64,000 nucleotides of DNA from Algoriphagus sp. (GCF_030694375.1 NZ_JAUXYL010000024.1:1-64000); one strand, 5' to 3'. Positions 1-8,637 are shown, counted from the stretch's first letter. The notes: generated by a model from the sequence alone, not told the origin. Numbers and translations are program-made.

Positions 1-3000
1 CCCCTGACTCGGACTCTCTCCTGTGGCCGTCGTCTCGTTGGTCACACTGCCCTTGTCAACATCCTCCTGGGTCACCACATACGGAGTCGTATCCACCGAC
101 TTGCTCTCCCCTGGCTTCAACGTACCAATATTGATCACCAAACCGGTCTTACTGTCCACAATCGTTACGTTCTCCAAAGTCACGTTACCCGTGTTGGTCA
201 CCGTGATCGTATACACAATCTCCTGACCCGCCTCGGTGATTACCGCATCATTGTCCGTAATGTCTACCGTGATGTCCGCACTCTGAACAGCCCTTACCAA
301 CGCTTCGTCCTCTGCACTTACCTCCGTCTCATCCGGTCCAAGCGCGCTCACCGTGGCCACGTTCAAAATCTCACCCGAATCCATATCATCCTGGGTAACC
401 GTGTAACTGGTCGTCAAGGACTGACTGCCTCCAGGTATCAATGTCCCAATCGTCTGGTTCAATCCAGTCAATGGATCTACTACCGTCACATTAACCAACG
501 TCACATTACCGCTGTTGGTCAACGTCAACGTGTAGGTAATTACATCTCCCGCAGCGTTAACAGTACTCACATCCGAAGTCTTGGTGATTGAAATATCACA
601 ATTAAATATTGTCAGGGTTACAGGAGTTCTTCCGTTACTCACACAACCAGTTTCGCTATTCACTGCTTCTGCGTAGTAGGTTACTGAACCTACCGAACTT
701 AGCGTAGGATTTTGTACTACTGAACCACCCACTGAGGCACTATACCATACAATGTTGAATCCTCCAGGAACACTTGCTGTCGCAGTCAAGCTTTGAACAT
801 CTGAACTTGCGCAAGCAACCTGATCGCCTCCGCTAACCGGAGCAACTGGAGCAGGTAAGATTGTAAGGGTAACTGGAGTTCTTTGCAGACTTGCACAGCT
901 ACCATCGACAGTCTGAGCATAGTAGGTCACAGTGCCTACAGTATTCAGAATTGGGTTTGAGACCACATCACCTCCTACTGGAGCATTATACCATACCAGA
1001 GTACCAGGAGCAGTTGCTGATGCAGTCAATGTCTGAAGAGGAACTGTCGCACAAACCACTTGATCTCCACCACTTACAGGAGGTGTTGGCCCTTGTACAA
1101 TTGTCAAGGAAACTGCGGTTCTGGTTAAGCTTGAACATCCTGTTTCGTTATTTACCGCCTGAGCGTAATAGGTAACTGTACCCACAGTGCTTAATGAAGG
1201 CGTAGCAATTACACTTCCGCCATCTGGAGCGTTATACCATACCACACTAAATCCTGCCGGTACAGTTGCAGTGGCTACCAAGTTTTGAGCCTCTATAGTT
1301 TCACATACTATTTGATTTCCCCCACTAACAGGAGCTATAGGAGCACCTTGAATAGTCAATGTAACCGCTGTTCTGGTTAAGCTTTCACACTCTGTCTCAT
1401 TATTTACCGAAGCAGCGTAGTAGGTAATTGTTCCTACTGTGCTCAGGCTTGGACTTTCTGTAGTCACATCTCCATCTGCTGTGGTGTACCATACAATGCT
1501 GAAGCCTTGTGGTACTGTTGCACTTGCAGTGATAGACTCCGCATCGCCTTCACAGATCGTCACATTAACCGGATTGATTGGTGTGGCAGGTGCTGCAAGG
1601 ATTGTTAAAGTAACTGGTGTTCTTTCTAGGCTAGAACAAGATTCACCCTCAGACTGAGCATAATAAGTAATGGAACCAACCGTACTTAAGCTTGGGTCAG
1701 CAACTATTTCTCCCCCTACGGCTTCAGTGTACCAAACAATTGTCCCAGGTCCAAATGCTGAGGCCGTAATTTTTTCTACATCTCCTTCACAGATCGTTAT
1801 GTCACCTCTGCTAACCGGAGGTGCCGGCGCATCAAGGATTGACAAAACAACAGGAGTTCTAGTCAGGCTGACACAGCCAGTCTCATCATTTACTGCTTCG
1901 GCATAGTATGTAATGGAACCAACTTCACTTAAGCTTGGGTCCGAAACCTCTGACCCTCCCACTGCTAGATTATACCAAACGATACTAAAGCCTTCTGGAA
2001 CAGATGCTGATGCAGTGATGCTTTCCTGATCACCTTCGCAGATAATTATATCCTTTCCGTCAGTAGGTGCGGCAGGTGCTGCAAGGATTGTCAGCGTTAC
2101 AGGAGTTCTTGTCAAACTCTCACACTCTGTCTCATTATTTACCGAAGCAGCATAGTAGGTGATTGTTCCTACTGTGCTCAGGCTTGGACTTTCTGTAGTC
2201 ACATCTCCATCTGCTGTGGTGTACCATACAATACTGAAGCCTTGTGGTACTGTAGCACTTGCAGTGATAGACTCTGCATCGCCCTCGCAGATCGTCACAT
2301 TAACCGGACTGGTCGGTGCGGCAGGTGCTGGGTTGATAGTTACAGTCACTTCAGCCATCTCACTTTCACATTCCCCTTCTTTGAATTGGGTGATGTAAAA
2401 ACTTTCAGTACCAGCTGAGGAGGTTGAAACCGTCGGAGCTCCCTGAAGCGGATTCATTGCTGAATCATACCACTTGATCATATAACCTGAAGCAGGCGAT
2501 ACCGTCAAAAGCTGATTTCCTGATCCCTGACAAAAATCAAAGGTCTTAACACTTGGAACAGGTGACTGCATGGGCTTAATAATGGAAACTGAAGTTGTAG
2601 CCTTGCAATCTCTGGCATCAGTCACTAAAACTGAATATGTCCCCGCAGATAGCCCAGAGGGATCCTCCCCACTAAATGAAAAATTAGCATCTCCAGTTTT
2701 AGACCACAAATAAGTATATGGGGCGAGTCCTCCAGCAACTGTTAGGTCTATTGAACCTGTATTTAAAATAGAACAATCGTCATCTTCTTTGGAAGTGTCA
2801 AGATCTAAAACTGGATATAGCGTAACCTCCTTAATAAGTTGTTTGACTATCCCTTCACTCGTGGAAATCAAGGTGACTTGATACGTTCCTGGATTTTGAA
2901 AATTTATGTTTTGTGGACTTGGTACAGAGGATATGGCTGGAGTACCTCCCTGAAATGTCCATGAAAAAGTATAATTATCAGGATTTCCTCCAGTAGTTAA

Positions 3001-3690
3001 ATTGGTAAAATCAACTGTGAAATCATCACAATTCGTAATAAACTCAAAATTAGCAACTAACGGAGTCCTTACTAGAAAAGTTACTCCAGGGAAGGAGCAT
3101 TGCGAGTTACCAGCGGATGTAGGACAATTTTTATTATCTGCTTTAGCATTACCTGTCACCCAATTAATGTATAGGTTTTTAATTTCCAGCTTATCCCCAT
3201 AATTCCATGAAAAATTACTGATTTTGAAAATTTCACCGTTCACAACATTTCTTGTTGTCCCATTTGGATTTTCAACAACAACACAATTAGCCTGGGTTAC
3301 TTGTGGCAAATCATTAACAAAAATATCATATTGGATATGTGGGTTATAGCCATTTCCACTGACTGCCCACCTTGCCCAAATTTCACCGTCTATTGGTGTA
3401 CCTATAGGAGTGCCATCTAGATCATTTGGATTAAAAACGTTTCCATTGCTGTCTCTAAACTCAATTTCAACAACTCTTAAGTTGTTCTGATTACATCCGG
3501 GATTATTTATCACAAATGGTGTTACGGGTGTAATTATTTGAGATAAAACCTTATTAGGCAAACTCACTCCAATGGTGATAAATAGGATGAAGGCTAAAAA
3601 CCAAGGACTATTTTTCTGAAATATACCTCTTTCGAAAAATCCACGGGATTGTGGTCGATGGTTGAATTGACAATTGGATAACTTGTCCAT
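1..3690 (-). CDS. Giant modular surface adhesin (PKD, SprB, Ig-like and DUF11 modules), 3' end outside window
   Basis: An open frame runs without a stop from ATG at 3690 to the left edge, so about 1230 codons are visible and the C-terminus is missing. The N-terminus has a basic start and a hydrophobic stretch (around residues 28-45, WFLAFILFITIGV) that looks like a signal peptide. It is followed by a ~160-residue head, a PKD-like domain (about 209-290), a SprB-type repeat (about 295-370, with the GG-PYTYLW signature), eight Ig-like modules of the CHU_C-associated type (about 375-1030) and two DUF11 modules (about 1030-1230). Such proteins in Bacteroidota are large cell-surface adhesins, usually exported by the type IX system through a C-terminal sorting domain. 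That domain would lie beyond the window, so export by T9SS is an inference. No neighbour shares its direction. SprB-like in architecture, but not demonstrably SprB. Confidence 0.85.
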   Translation of the reverse strand, partial: MDKLSNCQFNHRPQSRGFFERGIFQKNSPWFLAFILFITIGVSLPNKVLSQIITPVTPFVINNPGCNQNNLRVVEIEFRDSNGNVFNPNDLDGTPIGTPIDGEIWARWAVSGNGYNPHIQYDIFVNDLPQVTQANCVVVENPNGTTRNVVNGEIFKISNFSWNYGDKLEIKNLYINWVTGNAKADNKNCPTSAGNSQCSFPGVTFLVRTPLVANFEFITNCDDFTVDFTNLTTGGNPDNYTFSWTFQGGTPAISSVPSPQNINFQNPGTYQVTLISTSEGIVKQLIKEVTLYPVLDLDTSKEDDDCSILNTGSIDLTVAGGLAPYTYLWSKTGDANFSFSGEDPSGLSAGTYSVLVTDARDCKATTSVSIIKPMQSPVPSVKTFDFCQGSGNQLLTVSPASGYMIKWYDSAMNPLQGAPTVSTSSAGTESFYITQFKEGECESEMAEVTVTINPAPAAPTSPVNVTICEGDAESITASATVPQGFSIVWYTTADGDVTTESPSLSTVGTITYYAASVNNETECESLTRTPVTLTILAAPAAPTDGKDIIICEGDQESITASASVPEGFSIVWYNLAVGGSEVSDPSLSEVGSITYYAEAVNDETGCVSLTRTPVVLSILDAPAPPVSRGDITICEGDVEKITASAFGPGTIVWYTEAVGGEIVADPSLSTVGSITYYAQSEGESCSSLERTPVTLTILAAPATPINPVNVTICEGDAESITASATVPQGFSIVWYTTADGDVTTESPSLSTVGTITYYAASVNNETECESLTRTAVTLTIQGAPIAPVSGGNQIVCETIEAQNLVATATVPAGFSVVWYNAPDGGSVIATPSLSTVGTVTYYAQAVNNETGCSSLTRTAVSLTIVQGPTPPVSGGDQVVCATVPLQTLTASATAPGTLVWYNAPVGGDVVSNPILNTVGTVTYYAQTVDGSCASLQRTPVTLTILPAPVAPVSGGDQVACASSDVQSLTATASVPGGFNIVWYSASVGGSVVQNPTLSSVGSVTYYAEAVNSETGCVSNGRTPVTLTIFNCDISITKTSDVSTVNAAGDVITYTLTLTNSGNVTLVNVTVVDPLTGLNQTIGTLIPGGSQSLTTSYTVTQDDMDSGEILNVATVSALGPDETEVSAEDEALVRAVQSADITVDITDNDAVITEAGQEIVYTITVTNTGNVTLENVTIVDSKTGLVINIGTLKPGESKSVDTTPYVVTQEDVDKGSVTNETTATGESPSQG
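600..2345 (-). repeat. Seven tandem Ig-like coding modules with ~245 bp period
   Basis: Each module ends in the protein motif RTPVTLTI or RTAVSLTI, encoded near 622, 870, 1112, 1361, 1613, 1853 and 2100, giving a period of about 240-250 bp (80-83 codons). Inside each module the order is ICEGD or a Cys-containing variant, an IVWY strand, SLSTVG, TYYA and a second Cys shortly before the terminal motif. An eighth, more divergent module lies at about 2340-2565. Two modules three periods apart (about 1412-1575 and 2151-2310) are almost identical in DNA, whereas the others differ at many synonymous sites. Confidence 0.85.
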
Positions 3691-4257
3691 ATCTTTAAAA
3701 TTTAAAATTTCGAGTCCGTAAACTTGTTTCGATACTTTGCTTTTTTTATTCTAAGGTCTTGATAGCATGTGTTTTGACTAATACTATTTCATTTACTCAC
3801 CAAAACTCACACATCTCTTTTTTCTTATTCTACCTTTTCAAAAAACCGGTTTTTGGGCCGATTTCAAATACTTTAACTTCTCACAAGTATTAATCTGCCA
3901 TAAAAATACACTTTATTGTTTTTCATATCCAAATCATTTTGCAAAAAAATTTATTTGTAATGCATTTTTTTTTATTTGAAATATTTTTTGTTGTCAAAAT
4001 CAAACAGGATTTATCTAGCGTTATCTTGTTTTTATTCAATTTTTTAAAGTTTAAAGTAAATTTGTACTGAGATTTTAGGACGATTCCGTGAAACCCAAAA
4101 CTTTATCCAACAATTGAAAAAAAAATTTATCCTAAAAAATTATTTTGAACATTCGAATTATTATTAGACTTTCCCTGTGTGCGGATAATCAGATTAATCA
4201 TTCCAATCCCGACCTTTAGGCTTACAATTATCTTCAAAAAAATAGCCCCTAATTCCA
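3691..4257. other. AT-rich divergent intergenic region between adhesin and aldehyde dehydrogenase
   Basis: No gene is supported here. The 567 bp are strongly AT-rich with long A and T runs. A perfect 14-bp palindrome (AAAAACCGGTTTTT) lies at 3841-3854. A perfect -7 type element TAAATTTG lies at 4057-4064 on the plus strand, about 190 bp before the aldehyde dehydrogenase ATG, but no TTTG or TTG -33 element is found at normal spacing. A short open frame beginning at 4179 overlaps the dehydrogenase in another frame and shows no protein-like features. Confidence 0.5.
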
Positions 4258-5694
4258 ATGTTGAACCCAATCCCAAACCAAATTTATCGTTTGGATTTCC
4301 AAAAAACTTTTTCCGATCATCAAGAGACTGCTGTCAAATGGAGATCATCAACTTTGGAGGAAAGATCAGCTCGACTCATAAATCTTCGAAACTGGATAAA
4401 AGAAAATCAGGACCTTATCCGCAAGGCACTATTGGAGGATTTCAGGAAACCGGAGCCTGAGGTAGATCTCAGCGAAATCTTTCCCGTCACCTCAGAAATC
4501 AATCATACCTTAAGGAATTTAAAGGACTGGATGAAGCCTAAGAGAGTGAGTACTCCCCTTTCAATGATCGGGACTAATGGAAAAATACACTTCGAGCCCA
4601 AAGGAACGGCTTTGATAATTTCCCCTTGGAATTTTCCATTCAATCTGACGGTCGGTCCACTCGTTTCTGCACTTGCTGCGGGTTGTACTGCCATCATCAA
4701 ACCCTCTGAACTTTCACCTGCTACCTCTTCTTTGATCCAAAAAATGGTCAAAGCAGTGTTTCCCCCCAATGAAGTTGAAGTATTTCTCGGGGAAGTGGAA
4801 GAGTCTCAGGCCCTACTTAGCTTGCCTTTCGATCATATCTTTTTCACTGGAAGCCCTGCAGTGGGCAAAATCGTAATGAAGGCTGCGGCTGAACACCTTA
4901 GCTCAGTCACTTTAGAATTGGGAGGAAAATCTCCTGCCATAATTGACGCTTCGGCTGACCTGAATGATGCCGCAGGGAAACTGATTTGGGGGAAATTTGT
5001 GAATTGCGGGCAAACTTGCATTGCGCCGGATTACATCCTGGTACATGAATCTCAAAAGGAGCGACTGCTAATGGAACTCAAGGTTTTTCTTCAGAAATTC
5101 TATGATCCCGCTTTTAAAGGAATCGAAAACTCAAGGGATTATGCGAGAATTATTGGACCCAAGCATTTTGAAAGATTAAGTGATCACCTGGAAGACGCAA
5201 TTTCAAAAGGTGCTACTTTGGATTTTGGAGGGAAAACAGACAAATCTTCTTTTTATTTCGACCCCACTATTCTTACTGCTATTAGAGAAGACATGAGTGT
5301 ATTTCAAGAAGAAATATTCGGACCGATTTTACCTATCCTCACCTTTTCCACAATTGAAGAAGCAATTGGAATGGTCAATTCTAAACCAAAACCACTGGCC
5401 CTTTATTATTTCGGAAAGGAATCTGAGAATTCGGAGAAAGTAGTTCGTGAGACAAGTTCAGGAAATGTAGTGCTCAATGACTGCGTCATCCATTTTTTGC
5501 ATAACAATTTACCGTTTGGCGGCGTGAATAACAGTGGAATAGGCAAAGCACACGGACATGAGGGTTTCCTTGCATTCAGTAATGAAAAAGGCGTTCTCAC
5601 ACAGCGAATAGGACTCAACAACGTCACTTTATTGAGGCCTCCATATGGTGTGAAAGCCAAACAAATCATCTCCACTTTAATCAAATGGTTTTAA
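4258..5694 (+). CDS. Aldehyde dehydrogenase, ALDH class 3-like
   Basis: 478 residues. Oxidises an aldehyde to its carboxylate with NAD(P)+, probably in the cytoplasm. The Rossmann cofactor region carries SPWNFPF (122-128) and FFTGSPAVGK (195-204). The general-base glutamate is E220 in LELGGKSP, and the catalytic cysteine is C254 in GQTC. EEIFGPILP and the C-terminal PFGGVNNSG loop are also present. The short N-terminus and overall length fit class 3 (fatty or medium-chain aldehyde) enzymes rather than the ~500-residue class 1/2 enzymes; the substrate cannot be read from sequence. The ATG at 4258 gives a normal class 3 N-terminus. The esterase gene follows after 3 nt, so the two are probably co-transcribed. 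Confidence 0.9.
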   Translation: MLNPIPNQIYRLDFQKTFSDHQETAVKWRSSTLEERSARLINLRNWIKENQDLIRKALLEDFRKPEPEVDLSEIFPVTSEINHTLRNLKDWMKPKRVSTPLSMIGTNGKIHFEPKGTALIISPWNFPFNLTVGPLVSALAAGCTAIIKPSELSPATSSLIQKMVKAVFPPNEVEVFLGEVEESQALLSLPFDHIFFTGSPAVGKIVMKAAAEHLSSVTLELGGKSPAIIDASADLNDAAGKLIWGKFVNCGQTCIAPDYILVHESQKERLLMELKVFLQKFYDPAFKGIENSRDYARIIGPKHFERLSDHLEDAISKGATLDFGGKTDKSSFYFDPTILTAIREDMSVFQEEIFGPILPILTFSTIEEAIGMVNSKPKPLALYYFGKESENSEKVVRETSSGNVVLNDCVIHFLHNNLPFGGVNNSGIGKAHGHEGFLAFSNEKGVLTQRIGLNNVTLLRPPYGVKAKQIISTLIKWF

Positions 5695-5697
5695 GCG

Positions 5698-6552
5698 ATG
5701 CAACATTATATTTTTAAATTCCTTTTCTTTTTCAGCTTTGCGCTTTTTCTGGTTTTCTCGGCATGTACGCCTGATTCTGAACCAGATTTTCTAATCGCAA
5801 AAGAACTTCTCAATGAATCTTATGGTGCTGATGTCAAACAAAATATGGACGTCTACTTACCTTCAGGCAGGACTCAAGCTGAAACCCCACTTCTTATATA
5901 TATACATGGAGGAGGCTGGATAGACGGAGACAAAAGTGAATTCCTACAGGTAAAACCCATTTTGGAAAGTCAATTTCCAGGTTATGCTTTTGCCTCATTA
6001 AACTATAGGCTCTACGATTTCGCTACCGGAAACAATGGAATAATAGAGCAGGAGAAGGATATAATCCGAGCCTTTGAATACATCGAAAGTAAACTGGGAG
6101 CCTGGAACATTTCTAATGATTTTGTTATTTCCGGAGCCAGTGCCGGCGGTCATTTGGCACTTTTACATGCTTACAAGAATAACACTTCAGACCTCAAGGC
6201 TGCAGTCGTATTCTTCCCACCTACAGAGCTGTCAGAACTTTATAAATTCAATAATTTTACTGCCTTGGGTTTAACGGCACTGTTGGGAGGCACTCCAGCT
6301 ACGGCGAGTAAAAACTATCAAGATACAAGCCCGATTAGCCATATTGATTCCAAAGACGTTCCTACGATTTTTTTCCATGGGGATCAGGATACAGTAGTCC
6401 CCATTAGCCAGAGTCAACTCTTGGAACAAAAGTTGAAAAGTGAAAAAGTAAGGTATCAATTCACAGTGGTTCAAGGGCAGGGACATGGATTTACCCCAGC
6501 CACCAACATCGCATTACTCAAAGAAGCAAAAGAATTTATAGGAGAGTTTTAA
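5698..6552 (+). CDS. Alpha/beta hydrolase lipoprotein (esterase/lipase, HSL-like)
   Basis: 284 residues. A signal peptide ends in a lipobox with C23 (FSAC), so it is probably an envelope lipoprotein. The oxyanion-hole motif HGGG is at 70-73. The nucleophile is S148 in GASAGG, and the acid and histidine are likely D231 (HGDQDTVVP) and H263 (GQGHGF). This arrangement is typical of small carboxylesterases of the hormone-sensitive-lipase or BD-FAE type; the substrate (acetylated sugars, feruloyl or lipid esters) is unknown. It starts 3 nt after the aldehyde dehydrogenase stop, suggesting one transcript. A convergent minus-strand terminator lies immediately downstream. Confidence 0.85.
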   Translation: MQHYIFKFLFFFSFALFLVFSACTPDSEPDFLIAKELLNESYGADVKQNMDVYLPSGRTQAETPLLIYIHGGGWIDGDKSEFLQVKPILESQFPGYAFASLNYRLYDFATGNNGIIEQEKDIIRAFEYIESKLGAWNISNDFVISGASAGGHLALLHAYKNNTSDLKAAVVFFPPTELSELYKFNNFTALGLTALLGGTPATASKNYQDTSPISHIDSKDVPTIFFHGDQDTVVPISQSQLLEQKLKSEKVRYQFTVVQGQGHGFTPATNIALLKEAKEFIGEF

Positions 6553-6580
6553 AGAAAAAAACCCCGGCAAATGCCGAGGT
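6553..6580 (-). terminator. Rho-independent terminator for the sigma-factor operon
   Basis: On the minus strand the 9-bp stem ACCTCGGCA/TGCCGGGGT (one U-G pair, 2-nt loop, 6561-6580) is followed by seven T residues. On the plus strand the same stem has a C-A mismatch and no T tract, so it serves mainly the minus-strand genes ending at 6594. Confidence 0.75.
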
Positions 6581-6593
6581 TACCAATGCTTTT

Positions 6594-6827
6594 TCAGACT
6601 CTTTGAAGTCCCGTAGAATGTGCCATAGATTTGATGGCGTTTACTACTTTTTCCGATGGCTGCAGGCGAACCTGGTCCAATTGCTCTATTGTGCTCAGCA
6701 TCTCCACGTATTCTTGCATCAGAGCGTGATCGCTATGCAAGGCTTGCATCAAGAGTTCTTGTTCTACCTCGGGCATTTCCTGATAGATGTATCGTACCAG
6801 GTCATTTGGGGTAAAAGATTTTATCAT
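6594..6827 (-). CDS. Small hypothetical protein coupled to an ECF sigma factor
   Basis: 77 residues if started at the ATG at 6827 (MIKSFTPNDLVRYIYQE); a TTG two codons upstream is less likely. The start lies inside the 3' end of the sigma-factor gene (26-nt overlap), so translation is probably coupled. The protein is helical and acidic in its first half, with no signal peptide, no membrane segment, no zinc-binding HxxxCxxC motif and no helix-turn-helix that I recognise. Context suggests a regulator of the sigma factor, perhaps a soluble anti-sigma-like protein, but this is inference only. A terminator follows the stop codon. Confidence 0.7.
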   Translation of the reverse strand: MIKSFTPNDLVRYIYQEMPEVEQELLMQALHSDHALMQEYVEMLSTIEQLDQVRLQPSEKVVNAIKSMAHSTGLQRV

Positions 6828-7404
6828 AGGCAAAGTTTAGTTGTTTCATTTTCTTCCTGAGGTGGATCAGCGCGTATCGCATTCTTCCCAAGGCTGTGTT
6901 AATACTCACTCCGGTCTGATCAGCTATCTCCTGAAAACTCATGTCCAGGTAATGGCGCATGACCAACACTTCTTTTTGAGCTTCAGGAAGCTCTTCAATC
7001 AATTTTTTCACCATCTCCAAGGTCTCCTCCCTTACGCGATGATCCTCAATCGAGGATTCCGCAAACTGGAGAGAATTGAAAATATTTGATCCATCTTCCA
7101 TCAAGATGGTCGGATATCGTTTGGCCTTTCGGAAATAATCAATGGCCAGATTATGTGCAATACGCATCAACCAAGGCTGAAATTTCCCCTCCTCACTGTA
7201 CCGGTCTGAATGGATTGTCTGGACGACTTTCACAAATACATCCTGGAGCAAATCCTCCGCAACAGCCTGATCTTTGACGATCAGATATATTGTGGTAAAA
7301 ACTTTACTTTGGTATCGATCTACCAAATGATCAAAGGCTGCCTCGCTGCCATTTCGATACTGAGCTATCAACTCGCTGTCCTGTGGACCTATTCGCTTAC
7401 TCAT
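6802..7404 (-). CDS. ECF-family RNA polymerase sigma factor
   Basis: About 200 residues from the ATG at 7404 (MSKRIGPQDSELI); a TTG seven codons upstream gives no better N-terminus. Sigma region 2 is seen in AFDHLVDRYQSKVF, AVAEDLLQDVFVKV and FQPWLMRIAHNLAIDYFRK. Region 4 is seen in LPEAQKEVLVMRHYLDMSFQEIADQTGVSINTALGRMRYALIHLRKK. Lacking regions 1 and 3, it is an extracytoplasmic-function type sigma-70 factor directing RNA polymerase to a special promoter set. There is no FecR-like or zinc anti-sigma next to it; the only partner is the overlapping 77-residue protein. The target regulon is unknown. Confidence 0.9.
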   Translation of the reverse strand: MSKRIGPQDSELIAQYRNGSEAAFDHLVDRYQSKVFTTIYLIVKDQAVAEDLLQDVFVKVVQTIHSDRYSEEGKFQPWLMRIAHNLAIDYFRKAKRYPTILMEDGSNIFNSLQFAESSIEDHRVREETLEMVKKLIEELPEAQKEVLVMRHYLDMSFQEIADQTGVSINTALGRMRYALIHLRKKMKQLNFAYDKIFYPK

Positions 7405-7750
7405 TTTAAGTTGGTTTATAAACAACGTAGAAGTCTAAGCCATAGTATCTGTTAAGAGTGAACGATATAAAAAACTGAAATTTTGCTGAGGATTATATTC
7501 AAGGAGAGCAATCTAAGCCGTTTTTTGAATACTTGTCAAGTGAGTGCTTAAATTCAAGCGAAAGTTTGGAAAAAAATTATTTCACAAACTTTTATTTTAA
7601 ATAAAACTCGGTTTTATAAATCAAATTGCAATTGTCAATGCCAAAAAAATTACGACAAATACTATTTGTAAACTCTTTTACCAGCTAGAAAACCCTAAAA
7701 ATCCCCTTCAATTCTTATCTTCGTAATCTGATCAAGAAATAGAAATTACA
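7405..7750. other. Divergent intergenic region (sigma factor / DUF3127 gene)
   Basis: No coding region is supported. The 346 bp are AT-rich and must hold the divergent promoters. A 7-bp inverted repeat ATAAAAC-tcg-GTTTTAT lies at 7601-7617 and might be an operator or just AT-rich chance. Near the DUF3127 gene the plus strand has TATCTTCG (about 7717-7724), one mismatch from the TAnnTTTG element. Nothing resembling a tRNA or riboswitch was seen. Confidence 0.45.
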
Positions 7751-8095
7751 ATGGATTTAAGCGGAAAAATAATCAGCCAACTACCGGAAGTAGGAGGAAA
7801 TTCAAAAACTGGAAATGCCTGGAGAAAGCAGGAGTTTATCCTCGAAACCGGCGGACAATACCCGAAAAAAGTATGTGTATCTCTATGGGGAGATAAAATT
7901 GACCAATTTGGATTGAAAGTGGGTGAGCAAGTTACGCTAGGAATCGATGTGGAAAGTAGGGAATATAATGGGCGTTGGTATACAGAAGTAAAAGCCTACA
8001 AAGTGGATCGAACTTCCGGAGGAGGCGCACCGGCCCCTATGCCGGAGATGGACACATTTTATTCCGAAAGCGAAGAGGACAAACTTCCTTTTTAA
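7751..8095 (+). CDS. DUF3127 OB-fold protein with SSB-like acidic C-terminal tip
   Basis: 114 residues. The first ~90 residues match the DUF3127 family, a small OB-fold-like domain widespread in Bacteroidota (signature stretches GNAWRKQEFILET, SLWGDKIDQF and GEQVTLGIDVESREYNGRWYTEVKAYKV). A Gly/Pro linker follows, and the chain ends ESEEDKLPF. That ending resembles the acidic tip by which single-stranded DNA-binding protein recruits partners; the true SSB in this window ends DDADDDLPF. I infer a nucleic-acid-binding role with possible interaction through the tip; no function is established for the family as far as I know. The next gene starts 37 nt downstream. Confidence 0.85.
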   Translation: MDLSGKIISQLPEVGGNSKTGNAWRKQEFILETGGQYPKKVCVSLWGDKIDQFGLKVGEQVTLGIDVESREYNGRWYTEVKAYKVDRTSGGGAPAPMPEMDTFYSESEEDKLPF

Positions 8096-8132
8096 GGAAA
8101 TAATTCTCGGCTTTTTTAAACTTGACTTTTCG

Positions 8133-8588
8133 ATGTGGGACGATTTTGAAGAAAATGAAGAGGATGATGATGAGAGTGAATTTGATCCGAAGGCACATCG
8201 GGATCAGATTTACTCCCATCCTCTAATGAAAAAAGGTAAAGAAATTGTATCTCTTACGCATGCGCTAGTTGGAAGTCTGGATGAGGCGCGAAGGGAACTT
8301 TATGGAGGCATGATGTTGGAAGATGCTATGGTGATGTGTGCCAAATTTGCCGGTGCAGAAGGAGTCAAAGACTACATTCTCAAAATGGAAAATGCGACCA
8401 TTATGAAGGTTCACGCCCGACATCTCAACTCCATGACTTATCAACTCGCCATGGAGGAAACCCATGCAGAGGAGCACCTCGACTTATTGAGAGAGGCAAT
8501 TGAAGAATTTAAAAGTCTATTTGTGGAGTGGGTTAAAGGCTTTGATTCTACCGAGAAATTTGATGACGGCTGGGGCTTGTTCCTATAG
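8133..8588 (+). CDS. Conserved acidic hypothetical protein
   Basis: 151 residues, family not recognised. The first ~20 residues are extremely acidic (MWDDFEENEEDDDESEF). The rest is predicted by eye to be mainly helical (for example GKEIVSLTHALVGSLDEARRE and MEETHAEEHLDLLREAIEEF), ending in a Trp/Phe-rich tail (DDGWGLFL). No signal peptide or membrane segment. It sits 37 nt after the DUF3127 gene on the same strand and may be co-transcribed with it. Codon use looks like its neighbours. Confidence 0.75.
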   Translation: MWDDFEENEEDDDESEFDPKAHRDQIYSHPLMKKGKEIVSLTHALVGSLDEARRELYGGMMLEDAMVMCAKFAGAEGVKDYILKMENATIMKVHARHLNSMTYQLAMEETHAEEHLDLLREAIEEFKSLFVEWVKGFDSTEKFDDGWGLFL

Positions 8589-8637
8589 ACTGGTAGTTTG
8601 ACTAATTCATTTTTTTTTCTTTCTTGGAGAAAAAACT

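Noticed and set aside
600..2345. Regular ~245-bp repeats as a CRISPR or satellite array
   Set aside because: The repeats are long, keep one reading frame and encode Ig-like protein modules; there are no short identical repeats with unique spacers.
23..2398. Plus-strand open frames inside the adhesin
   Set aside because: They are antisense to the long coding frame, recur with the repeat period and have low-complexity, repeat-derived sequence.
4179..4460. Plus-strand frame overlapping the aldehyde dehydrogenase start
   Set aside because: Out of frame with a clear enzyme; composition is not protein-like.
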